DNA of 64,000 nt, from contig NC_037257.1 of the NCBI RefSeq assembly GCF_000002425.4, forward strand, positions 12,577,598-12,641,597, read 5' to 3'. The notes beneath the pieces were generated by a model, which did no database searches, had not been told where the DNA came from, and saw only the letters and a program-made list of their open reading frames with translations. Shown piece after piece: positions 48,779-59,305 of this stretch (the stretch's first letter is position 1; the number at the start of each line of letters is the position of its first letter). Source of the stretch: Physcomitrium patens (lineage: Eukaryota > Streptophyta > Bryopsida > Funariales > Funariaceae). A program made the position numbers and the translations under genes.

Positions 48779-49412
48779 TTAGAGGTGAAAGTTCATGAGT
48801 TGTGTAAATTGGAATCGACGCACGCAGGCACGATGAGTGTGCGGTGGGATGTGGGCGATGTGAATCGTGTTTGGGCAGAAATGTGGAGGAGTCGCAGTGA
48901 TAACATGGCAGGTGATCGGGAGCGGTTTTGATGCGAGTTTGAGCGGCCGCGAGCGTGGTGGAATTAGGTGCTCAGTGGACGACGTCTGTGCGATCCGTGG
49001 AACGAGGAGCATGGCGGGGCACGGTTCGAGCTCGACGCAGGAGCGAGTAGAGGGTGTTTGACGTTGTGATGTGGTTGGTGGAGCGAATGCGAGGCAGGGG
49101 AGCGGAAGAAGAAGGTGAGTTGTTGATGGAGGATGAAGAGCACCCATCTCCGGAGCAGAGACAGGCGTGTTGTGGAATGCGAGGATGGATGCGGGGATGC
49201 GAGGTAGTGGTGGTGCGTGCAGGCGTGTGGGGAATGTTGATGGAGTGGGTCCGTGTGCGTTGGTTGGCATGGGAGGAGAGCGGCGTGTTGTGAAATGGGA
49301 GGATGGGATGGCGGCAGGAGCAATGCAATGCAGGGAGGAGGATGAGGGGAGGCGCGGGGACGTCGAAGTTGATAAGGTGGCAAGGGGTGGCCTCCACGTC
49401 AGCAAGGAGCGT
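48779..49412. other. GC-rich, strand-asymmetric island upstream of the tRNA genes
   Basis: Composition switches at about 48,790 to GC-rich with G and purines concentrated on the + strand. All three minus-strand frames stay open for 139-208 codons (the longest at 48,779-49,405), but the products are Pro/Ser/Thr/His-rich with no motif, and they overlap one another. Open frames of this kind follow from base skew, so I do not call a gene, although a hypothetical Pro-rich protein cannot be excluded. Confidence 0.45.
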
Positions 49413-49492
49413 GTTCATATGGCCGAGTTGGTCTAAGGCGCCAGATTAAGGTTCTGGTCCGAAAGGGCGTGGGTTCGAATCCCACTGTGAAC
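49413..49492 (+). tRNA. tRNA-Leu (anticodon AAG)
   Basis: The acceptor stem GTTCATA pairs with TGTGAAC. The D-arm region TGGCCGAGTTGGTCTAAGG and B-box GGTTCGAATCC are the internal pol III promoters. The anticodon stem CCAGA/TCTGG encloses a TTAAGGT loop, giving AAG, which reads CUU and, as inosine, CUC. The long variable arm (TCCGAAAGGGC region) is typical of class II tRNA-Leu. 80 nt, no CCA encoded, no intron. Confidence 0.95.
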
Positions 49493-49514
49493 AGGGCGCG
49501 GTGGGGGTACAAGG

Positions 49515-49598
49515 CCGACCATAGCTCAGTTGGTAGAGCGGAGGACTGTAGAGTTGGCAGAAATCCTTAGGTCACTGGTTCGAATCCGGTTGGTCGGA
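49515..49598 (+). tRNA. tRNA-Tyr (anticodon GTA) with intron
   Basis: The acceptor CCGACCA pairs with TGGTCGG, with discriminator A. A-box TAGCTCAGTTGGTAGAGC and B-box GGTTCGAATCC. The anticodon stem/loop GGACTGTAG carries GTA followed by an intron of about 11 nt, as all plant tRNA-Tyr genes have, before the other stem strand ATCCTTAG. 84 nt in the gene, so about 73 nt when mature. It starts only 22 nt after tRNA-Leu. Confidence 0.95.
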
Positions 49599-49621
49599 CC
49601 TCCCATCTCTGCGGTTCCCTC

Positions 49622-49625
49622 TTTT
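49622..49625 (+). terminator. Pol III oligo-T terminator after tRNA-Tyr
   Basis: First TTTT downstream of the tRNA pair, 23 nt beyond tRNA-Tyr. There is no T run of four or more between the two tRNA genes. Confidence 0.7.
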
Positions 49626-51015
49626 GCCCCTCCCCTCCGGGCTGGGCCTCGTCACGGTTGCCTCTTGGGGAAAACCTGAGCACCATCCTGCCCAAAATCA
49701 CTTCCACGGTTTTTGGAGTGAATCGGCACAGGTTGTCACAATTCCAAGTTCTCAGTAACTCGGGCTTTGGAATGAACCAACAACGTGCCTTCTGCAGGGT
49801 ACGTTTGCTGCCTTAGTGGAATAGATCTCGCTGGTACAGGGTGGTGGATGAATACAATATCCAAATGGTTCCTTTTATCAATATATCAATATGAATCCAA
49901 AACCATTAACATTATCTAATTGTCCAGAATAGATTTGTTTTGTTTTGTTATATTTTATTTTATTATATATACATCCCCAATTCCTCCTCCTTACTCCTCT
50001 ATTACTAATATTTAAAGGACCCTAAACAATTGGTTGCCTATTAAATATGTGTCTACAAAATTTGAAAGAACTACATGACAACTATGTCAATAGACGTGCA
50101 TGGACAATAAACAGATGAAGAAAAATTATCAAAGTTTAAACTAGGTACTTGTTTTGCAAATATGTATTGTTCTAGCTTTGTAATTTGAAAATCTTGGTTT
50201 CTATGCCAACATAGATGCATGGTTTTTCTACTTGTGGAGATATTTTGACTTTTACAAACATACCATGTAGCTATTTAAACTTGTGTTATATGTTTTCTTG
50301 TTAAAGAAGATTGTGTTGGAACCAATCTATGACTTAAGGCTTGCATCACAATTCTCATAATTCATAGAAATCTTTTATTGAATTCTTTTGGTAGCTAGTA
50401 TATATAAAAATAAGACTAAGACCATTATTGGTGTTTTCAAGATCTTTCTTGAATTCATATCTTATTCAAGACTTTTTTTAATCTATATAATTAGAAATGG
50501 TTTTATTAGATTCTTATATTATTTTAGAAACTAAAAAAAGTTTCTTGTTTTAAATAATTTTGTAGATTCTAATAGAGTGATATTAGAAAATTATGGAAAA
50601 GAATGAAAATTAAAAAATAGTTTGACTTAGTAAATTATTATTATTCTTAAAATTTTCCATTTTCTTATTTAATTTAATTTTTAATTTTTAATTTTTTATT
50701 CCAAGTAATATTAGATACCTTTTTTTATTATATTATTATAAAAAAACTTTATACAATCAAAGGAGTAATAGCACATATGCAAGAGTAAATGAAAACTTTA
50801 ATGCTTAAATGCATCAACTCAATCTACTATCTTAAAAAAATAAGATTGATTAGAAGTGGTAGTATAAAGATGATTTGAATTATTTCAACATCTACAAACA
50901 TCATTTTTTTAATTAAATAGAAAGCTAAAGAAGAATTATGATTCAAACCTAATTAAAAAAAAATTAAAAAAACCACTATTTTTTAGTAATCATTGAAAAA
51001 AATACAGAAACAATG
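49626..51015. other. Flank of the tRNA island, then AT-rich DNA; nothing recognised
   Basis: GC-rich for about 200 bp (possibly the rest of the host island), then AT-rich. No ORF or RNA gene supported. Confidence 0.55.
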
Positions 51016-52610
51016 TGTCATAGATATACCTATAGTTATCCAAATAATATGAATAGACAGAAGTACATAAAATTAGGTTAATTTGATAGTATCTTGTGGA
51101 GAAGCTTCCTAAAAGCTTCATAAATGTGATTTCACCTTTATACATGTCTATAGGTGATTGGTAGATTAGAAACTTAGCCAACAAGTTAGGCACGTATCAC
51201 ATGTATTGATAGCTTATAGTACAAGTTAACAATATGGCACATATATAAGAAACTTTTCTTAGAAGTTAAGACATGTGTCTCATAAATTAAATACATATTG
51301 GAGATCCTATAGAATGTTTGCATGTAGCTATTAAATAAATAATATATATAGAAACAAAAATAAAGCCTTCTTCACTCTTGTCAATTTTTTTTTGCTTCTA
51401 GTCTAGTTTTCAGACTCTATAGTTTTTTAGCTTTTAATAATAGCTATTTGAGTTTTTTATTAAATATATTTATTTTTATTATTTCTAATTTTTAATCTAT
51501 CTTTGATTCATTTTTCACGTATTAATATATCTTCTTTGAATTCTTCTCTTTGACAAATTAACAAGAATCATAATTCATAATTTTTATCTTATTTTTAGAA
51601 GTAAGTAGATTATTTTACTTCTATTCTTATCTTTTAATAGTTACAAACTATCCACTTTAAAGTAATATTTATTTTTTAACATTGATTTATTTTTTAAATG
51701 ATTGATTACTTTTTTTTTGTAGAAATTCTCATTTAAAATTAGAGGTTGTGGATTACCTTCCTCTAATTTGACTTATGGATTTATTAAGCTATTTGAAATA
51801 GAAGAAAAAATCATAGATGTTATACTTTACAAAATTGAGAATAAATTTGTAACTATCATAGATCTTTATGAGCTTATTAATATCTTTAGGGTAGAAATCT
51901 CACATATCACCTACACCAACCACAAAAAGACTATTTCTATGTCTATGGAAGAAGTTCAAAGTCTATGCCAAGAAGTTAACAAGTTAAAGAAAGCAAATAG
52001 ATTAACCTCACAACCAAATCCAAAAAGTCTTGCTTCTACAACACAAAAAAAATAAAGTTTAGTATGCACAAGAGGTTTGATGGAACAAGATCAAAATTTT
52101 CAGGATTTTTGCAACAAGTCAAGTTTTATCTAAGATTGTATTCTTTCTAATACTCCGATGGATTTATTAAAATTAAATTTATAGGTATATTTATATTTAG
52201 AAATATTTCTATGGTTCATATTTTTTATAGAAAAAAATTTATAATTCTTTTATAATTTGAATTTATTTTAAAAAGTGTTTATAGTAATATTTGAAAAAAG
52301 TGATAAAAAAGAATAATAAATACTAAGCTCTTATCTTTATGATAAGAATCATGATTTGCTACCATATATATTACTAAATTTGAAAAACTTGCTTGTGATG
52401 CGAATTAGAACAAAAAAATCCATATCAATAAATTTTAATATAGATTAAAAAATAATATCATAGATTTATTATTAATAATATTGAAAGTAGATTCTTTGAA
52501 ATAATTTATTGCTCAAGCTATTACATGCAATAACTAATTATTTGTAGGTATCAATAACAAAAATTTGGTTGAAGAGGAATAAGTCAAGTAATAACATGTT
52601 TTCTAGCTAT
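51016..52610 (+). mobile_element. Family A fragment: 5' LTR and gag
   Basis: LTR 51,016-51,555 (begins TGTCATAGATATAC, ends TCTTTGACA), a leader to about 51,760, then decayed gag from 51,768 (MEEVQSLCQEV, then an RFDGTRSKF-like capsid opening near 52,075). Homology fades near 52,610; all of pol is missing. Old and broken. Confidence 0.8.
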
Positions 52611-53501
52611 AATAGGCATCATCTTCATTAATATTATAATATTAATGAAGAAATATTAAAGAAATTATTTTTAAAAAATTAAAAAATTAAAAAAAATCAT
52701 AATTTATTTCTTATTAATTTTTAATATTATTATAAATAAGTTTAAATAAAACTTTAATCAATACTTAAGTGAACTCTATTCAAATTCTAATAATTTTCTA
52801 ATGAAGGTCTATTATAATTTTAAATAAATTTTAATAAAATTCAACATAAATCTTAGAAATATTCATTGATCTTCTAAGATATGTTAATTAGATTGAAGTA
52901 AAAATATTTATACTAATAGTAAGCTAAATTGCCTAAAATTATAAAAAAATTGAGAGCAATTGAATAGTAGAATTAAGAATTATTAACTTTGAAAGATTGG
53001 CATGAAAGTTGGAGAAGGAAGCCGGCCAATACTCAAATAGAATACAAGGATTATTTTCCATTTCATATATATAATCTTCTACAAATTTATTGCTACGAAT
53101 CTTATAAAATCAAATCATTTAAAAGTAATATTTAAAGAACTTGTCTTTATTTTATTTTTATATTTAGAAGTTCTAAATAACCAAAGAAGTCCATAATTGC
53201 CATAGGTGTGTCATTTTATGCCTTGAGGTCTAAGTTTGACCATGATTCACAACCAATCTTCTTTAAATATTAATTATTGGTTTTTTTAGATAAAATTTGC
53301 TATAAAATATCCTTAATTCTTTCTTTAAGATTCTTATATTAATTATATTTTTATCTAGATTTTTTCCTTCGTTTATAGCTGTATAAAGTATAAAGAGGTG
53401 ATATTAAAAATTACTAATTTTGATATTCCTTATCAATTACCTATACTTCTTAAATAATTTGCTATAATATTTTGCTATAATATTTTTAATAAAGTTCTTC
53501 T

Positions 53502-53546
<45 letters not shown>

Positions 53547-53985
53547 TCTTTTATATACAACATCTAGTCTTCCTAAATATATGTATTTTCTAACATTAAT
53601 CAATTATTCTTTAATATAATGTTATAGATTTTTTTTCATCTTGATCTAATTTTTAATATTTACTTTGTTCTTTTAGTGCCATTTCAATACTACTTTTTAA
53701 ATTTTATTTTTTATCAAAATAAGTGCAAAGATTTCTTTCTCTAAATAACTTGATTTTCTTACCTATTATAGTATTAATTGAATATTTAATAGACAAAATG
53801 TTCAATCAATAAATCTTATTATTTTTGAATAAATCCTTGGCAATTATTATATTAAAGGCAATAAGTACATTTAGCAGATAGATAAAAAAATATAATTTGA
53901 GCTGAAACAAAGATTAGTAAAAAGATGGTAGTTTGTAGAAGTAAGGGAGCAAGAGAGATTAGATGTCAAAGACTAGAAGAAGAAC
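52611..53985. other. AT-rich stretch, nothing recognised
   Basis: Between two A fragments. No pol homology that I can read, no RNA gene. Holds the AT microsatellite at 53,505-53,541. Confidence 0.5.
53505..53541. repeat. AT dinucleotide repeat
   Basis: About 18 AT units in a row. Confidence 0.97.
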
Positions 53986-54753
53986 TAATATGGACATATA
54001 AATTTACCTAGATAAGAAGTGATTGATAGAAGATAAATGTAGGTAGATTTGATATTATCTTATAGCGATGCTTCTTAGAAGCTTCATAAATGTATATTTG
54101 TCATTATGTATGTTTATAATTCATTGGTAGCTTAAAAACTTAGCCAACAAGTTAGCTATGTATTGCAAGTCTAGATAGCTTATGATATAAGCTTGCAATA
54201 TGGCATGCATATTAGAAACTTGCCTTGTAAGTTAAGATACATATTTCACAAATTGGACATGTGTCAAATGTCTAATAGCATGTTGTTATATAGCTCTTAG
54301 TTAGATAATATATATAGAGGCAAGAAAGAAGCCTTCTTCACTCTTTTTAATGCCTTTTCAGTTCTTAGTCTAGTTTCAAGACTTTTTAGTTTTCTTATCT
54401 TTGGCAATAACTATTTTAATTTAATATTATATCATCTTTGAATGATTTTCTAGTCTTTTTGAGTGACACAAGAATGTATTGATCTTTTAGTTCTCTAAGA
54501 TTCATGTCCTTTATAATTTGACAAAAATGCTAACTTATTGTTGTTATTTTGTGTTAGAATCAAATGGACTATTTCACTATTTTTGTATTTTAAAGATTAC
54601 AAATTATCCACCTTTAAACTCACTTTAAATTTTTTAACACTTATTATTTTTTATAAAGTACTTTCTTTTGGTACATTATCGAAGGTGCATCTTTGATAGA
54701 AAACGATTCATAACTATTCTATGATTTAAATTCATTTTTGAAAGTCTTCATGG
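53986..54753 (+). mobile_element. Family A fragment: LTR plus a scrap of gag
   Basis: LTR about 53,986-54,515 (TGGACATATAAATTTACC near its start, ATATATATAGAGGCAAG promoter region, TCATGTCCTTTATA end), then leader sequence, then about 100 bp matching gag near 28,740-28,830. Joined directly to an oppositely oriented A LTR at 54,754. Old, broken. Confidence 0.75.
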
Positions 54754-56385
54754 TGTTAAGAACATAAATTGGAAGAAGATGCATAAACCTAAAATATTTT
54801 TGTAAAAAGAAAAGTAACAAAATAACAATAAAGTAGTAAGTATATTAAAAAGAAACTAGAATGGCTATTGCCAAAAGACAAAGGAATTAGAAACTCTTAA
54901 ATCTAGACTAAAAGCAAGAAAAGAATTGACAAGAGTGAAGATGGCTTCATTATTGCCTCTATATATACTATCAAATAAAGAGCTATGTAACGATGTTCTA
55001 TAGGACCTCTAATATGTGTTGACTTTATAGGACACATGCTTTAGCTTACAAGGGAAGTTTTCTATGTGTAGACCACATAATTAGCTTGTTCTTCAAGCTA
55101 CCAACATGTGTGGCATATGGCCAACGTATTGACTATGTTTTTAACGTAAAAAGTCAATTATAGATACTTATAAAGTCAAAGCAATATCTATGAAGCTTCT
55201 AAAAAGCTTCTATAGAAGATATTATAGAATTTATCTATTTTTATCTACTTTTATCTAATTATATAGGTAATTATTGGTTTACATGTGTATGTCCATGATA
55301 TTACCTCCCCTTTAAAGGACAAGTTCTATGATGAGCAATTATCATATGTTGAAGAAATCTAAGATGTGGCAAATTATATTTGTTACATATTTTGATCTTC
55401 GTTCTATTTGAAGATGGTTGATAGGGCCGCTCAATCCTCTATAGTATCCCATACAAAGGCGAAAAGACCACCCAATTATTTGATTGTTCTTGGGGCCTTC
55501 ATGACTTCTTCAAATAAAATATTTGGAAGACTATCAAGAGTTGTTTCTACATCTAATAAAATCACCAAATATTAGGAGTCTTTTTTAAGGTCATGATACC
55601 AAATACGTTGTATCTTGCCATCTATTTGAAGAAGAACATGTCATTCTTGAAAATCTTCATCTCAATTGTATCGATTTGAAGGTTGTGATAATGTCTCATC
55701 CAACAAGTCAGCAAAAGAAGATTCTTGAATAAAATCCACTAGTTATTAGTCCTTTATTTTCTTAATATCACAAATATATAAAAACCACAAACAAAGATAG
55801 AAGGTAGAATGCAATCTTTCCTAGACCTTATTTCTTTTATAGCAAAGACTTAGTATTCTTTATCTTGATTTTGATGGATGTCATCGATGAAAAACCTCCA
55901 TTATCTTTGTTGTATTTATAAGATTCTTTATTGACTACCATGTACGTTCACTAATGTCATATTTATGCCAATGGATAAGATATTTTAATTTATTTTGATG
56001 CCGCCTTGAATCTAGAATTTCTTCCACTTTGAACTTTTTATTATTGTCAATTTCTATAGGAGGAGGTAGAACTTGTCTTCTTCTTGATATATTCACAGTC
56101 TTACATGGTTCAAGAAGAGACATTTGAAAGATAGAATGGATCTTTATTGACTTTAATAGATATAATCAATAAGCAATTGGATTGATTTATCTACAAATAG
56201 AAAAAGATCCAAGCCTACAATAGTTCAACTTATCACAAAGACGAGTAGTCTTGATATTACAACAAAGTAAACATATCTTATTTCCTACATTGAATTATAA
56301 TTGTTCCTTTTGATAGGAATTTGTATTGATCTTTTGTCATTTTTGAGCTTCTTTTTTATTGCACCTTTATTATTGCATATAGCTC
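54754..56385 (-). mobile_element. Family A fragment: 3' LTR, accessory ORF remnant, end of pol
   Basis: Minus orientation: 3' LTR 54,754-55,300, polypurine tract beside it, decayed accessory ORF about 55,740-55,370 with a readable MGYYRGL-like version of the GHYRWL motif, and the integrase C-terminal/chromodomain end of pol about 56,380-55,840 ([16 protein letters not shown]). Cut at 56,386 by the LTR of a different element. Old, several breaks. Confidence 0.8.
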
Positions 56386-56689
56386 TGTTGTTCTCATTGT
56401 ATTCAAGCTTCGATATACTAAAACATATGAACTAATAGTAAATATGAGAAAAGACTAGTTATATAAATTGGGTCTATTTGTGTCACAATTGACTATACTC
56501 TTGCTATTTGAAATCAATTATCAAACTACAAAATACCAAGGCTTACTACTTCTGTCTTGATTCAATACATAATCTATTCTATGACTATCAATTCAACAAT
56601 ACTTCTCTCAATTACAATTCTTCATGAGCAAATAATAAAAACAAAGAAAACAAAGAGGTAGCACCAAGCTTATCCCTGTTTACGACTCT

Positions 56690-56745
56690 CATAGTCTAGC
56701 TCTTGGTTTACGACTCTCATAGTTTGGCCTCGATCTTTCTTTTCT
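56690..56745. repeat. Two direct repeats of about 28 bp in the family E LTR
   Basis: GTTTACGACTCTCATAGT occurs twice with similar flanks. A minor internal LTR duplication. Confidence 0.8.
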
Positions 56746-57875
56746 CAACCTATTTATCCTACCAAAAAGATGATCTATCAGCCAGCGGATTCCAAAGGTT
56801 ATGACCCTTTGAATTCTTAACCATTTATTCCACTAACAACCTATTGTTAATAATTAAATTGCCTAACCATTAGTGTAATTCTCAAGATTATTAATAACCA
56901 ACCAATAACTTATCACATAATTTATTTATTTATTCTACATAGTCCCACTCCTAATTGTGCAGCATCCTCGCAAATCTTATTTAGCCTCAACTTATAAAGA
57001 CCTAGCAGCGTTGACTTCTTCAGTCAATGGCGTTGGCTTACCACCCTTTGAATTGGTGATCTTCTCTTTTTTACATCTTTGTCATCTGCCTCAGTGTTCG
57101 AGGGTTCTCTATCCAAACGTGTTGTCAGATCTTCATTCAACAAACCTAATTCCCGTATCTGAGACTCATGTCGGATAATTTGGTTGTCATGCTCCTCCAA
57201 CATCTTCTGCCATTCTTCTATTGATTTCAAAGGTATCTTCGAAGGTGTTGTTGCTAAAACTGGCATATTGGTCTACACTAAATTATTGGCTTCCTTTGCT
57301 AATGTTGCTAGTTTAGTCTGCAACATCGCAATCTCTATCCATAGACGTTCTTGCCATTCTTTTCAATTGATTTCCAACCTTGCTTTCTCAGACATCATAT
57401 TTGCCATCTTCTCCTTAACCACAAAAGAAAACACGATGCTTGTCAAGAGTCTCCCTCCTACTTCTTACTGTGGTCCAATCAATTGGGTCGACTCTCCCTT
57501 GAGTAATAGAAAATCCATCTTGGGTTTAAGTATTGTAAAGCTTGAGTCGATTGCCATTGATCCATGTAATAAATTTAGTATCCATAAAATCTTTCAATTG
57601 TATTGAATCATTTGGAAATCCGTTAATAACTCGATATGGCCCATATTATCAAATTCAAAATTTTCTTAGAAAATTTTTAAATTGACTATCATAAAGAAGT
57701 ACCAAATTATTTGGCATAAAAATCTTTGGTCTAAGCTTACTATCATAATAAGTCTTCCTTCGTTTTTGGATAGTTTCTATTATCATTAATGCATTGGCTC
57801 TAGTTTCATCCAATTTATCTAATTCTTATAAACGGTGTCATTGTCGTACTATAAATGCTTACAGTATGTAAAAAT

Positions 57876-57996
57876 TAGCTAAAACATATTATATGTTGAT
57901 AAATCTAGATGTATGTTAGAGTGGCTGGTAGATTAAATTAAAAGGAGTTGGTATAAGAAACTTTACTTTGTTTCTTTATTTCTTTTGATTTTGACA

Positions 57997-58038
<42 letters not shown>

Positions 58039-59034
58039 ACCTAAATGTTTAGAATGAAACCTTGGAAAAAGATGGAAACCTAAGGATGAAAATCTAAACT
58101 AGTAGGAAGCTCATTGGGAGGGATGAAAGCAAGACATGGTCGGATGAAGGCAAGGAATGGGAAACTTCATCCCTATTGGTCGAATACTATGCCTAATGGG
58201 CTTTGAGGAGGTTGCCTGCGACCTTAAGAAGGGTTTCGGCGACTTCAAAGAGAGCATTCGGATATTAAAAGCTAGGATTGTAAATTTTAGGGTTTGGAGA
58301 ACAATTTGTGTACAAAAATTAGAGGATTTGGAGTTAGGGTGAAAAAATTATAACCGTTTGAAGTTAAGGTGTTTATTTAAGACATACTGTTACTCTTTTG
58401 AAAGTACGAGGAGTTTTACAGCAGCTTTTGAAGATCGAAAGGTGCGACTGGAACGACGATTTCAAGGCCTACATCTTTTGTGAAATAATTATTACTTTTG
58501 GTATTCATATGAAGGAGTTGTAAGGAGTTGAAGGCGACGCTTCCAAATCAAAGGCAGTAAGTAAGCGGTTTTGTTTGTAGTAATGGTTGGAGTCATAACT
58601 TGAGTATTCAGATGAATTTTTGGCTCAAACTTTGGGAGAATGTAAAATTATGTGTTAAAAAGCTATATACACAAATTTCGTGGCATTTGAGCTTATATTT
58701 TGTAAGATATGAAGAAAATTGCACGTGGGTATATAAAGACAAGGGTTTGAAGTGATTGTTAGGATTTTCAAGATATCTCAAGATCCGCAGTGAATTTGCA
58801 ATTGAAAATTGTTGTAAAAATTAATAAAAATACATCAGTACCTCATGTAAAATTTGAGTTTGTTTGGATAGTCAGATTAGGAAATATGAGGTGTTGAAGT
58901 TCAAGAAAATCTCCACATAAGAATAAACAAGGTTTTGGAAGATTTTATCATATTTTGGAAGTTGTGGATTACTTGAAGATTGTGTATTTGATGTAATTAC
59001 TTAAAAAGAGAAAAATTATATATAAACTTAGGGC
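57876..59034 (+). mobile_element. Distant family B-like repeat inside family E integrase
   Basis: About 1.16 kb separating the two integrase pieces of family E. Its far half resembles family B 3' parts (a GTTTGGATAGTCAGATTAGG stretch, and GATGTAATTACTTAAAAAGAG near the end), but divergence is high. Higher GC than the B units. A 61-codon frame at 58,157 shows no known domain. Exact edges uncertain. Confidence 0.45.
58000..58036. repeat. TA dinucleotide repeat
   Basis: About 18 TA units inside the B-like repeat. Confidence 0.97.
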
Positions 59035-59305
59035 TTTCCTTATTTTCAAGCTTAATTGAATAATTAGTGATAGCCATAAGCCCAACGTTTTCTTGACGCA
59101 AATTCACTCTATCCCAACACCGTTGCTACCAATATATACCGTTTTTGTCTATTTCTCGAGGCTGATGTAATTAGATCCACAAAATCAATTCTCTATTTTT
59201 CTAAAGGCACTTGAGCTTGAATTGGTATCAATTGCATTACTAAAGTTCCAGTAGGTCGACCCATTCTTTGACATGGGTCACAATGACTGATGAATTGGTG
59301 GGCAT

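Larger units (their letters stand above)
56386..59305 (-). mobile_element. Family E Ty3/gypsy fragment (LTR and integrase), split by a B-like repeat
   Basis: Probable 3' LTR 56,386-56,939 (TGTAGAATAA to GAACAACA on the minus strand) with a purine tract GGAGTGGGAC inside it. A short coiled-coil-like frame lies at 57,024-57,266. The integrase C-terminal part (KLDETRANALMI, YYDSKLRPKIF, GPYRVI) is at about 57,870-57,420, and integrase core sequence (CDPCQRMGRP, RIDFVDLI) at 59,300-59,040. It has no chromodomain, so it belongs to a different Ty3/gypsy clade from family A. Broken and partial; RT is not in the window. Confidence 0.7.

Noticed and set aside
48779-49405. 208-codon minus-strand ORF as a protein gene
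   Set aside because: Two other minus-strand frames are open over the same DNA, composition is Pro/Ser/Thr/His low-complexity, and no motif or splice context supports it.
57184-57606. 140-codon + strand ORF in the family E region
   Set aside because: It is antisense to readable integrase C-terminal sequence of family E, so it is a shadow frame.
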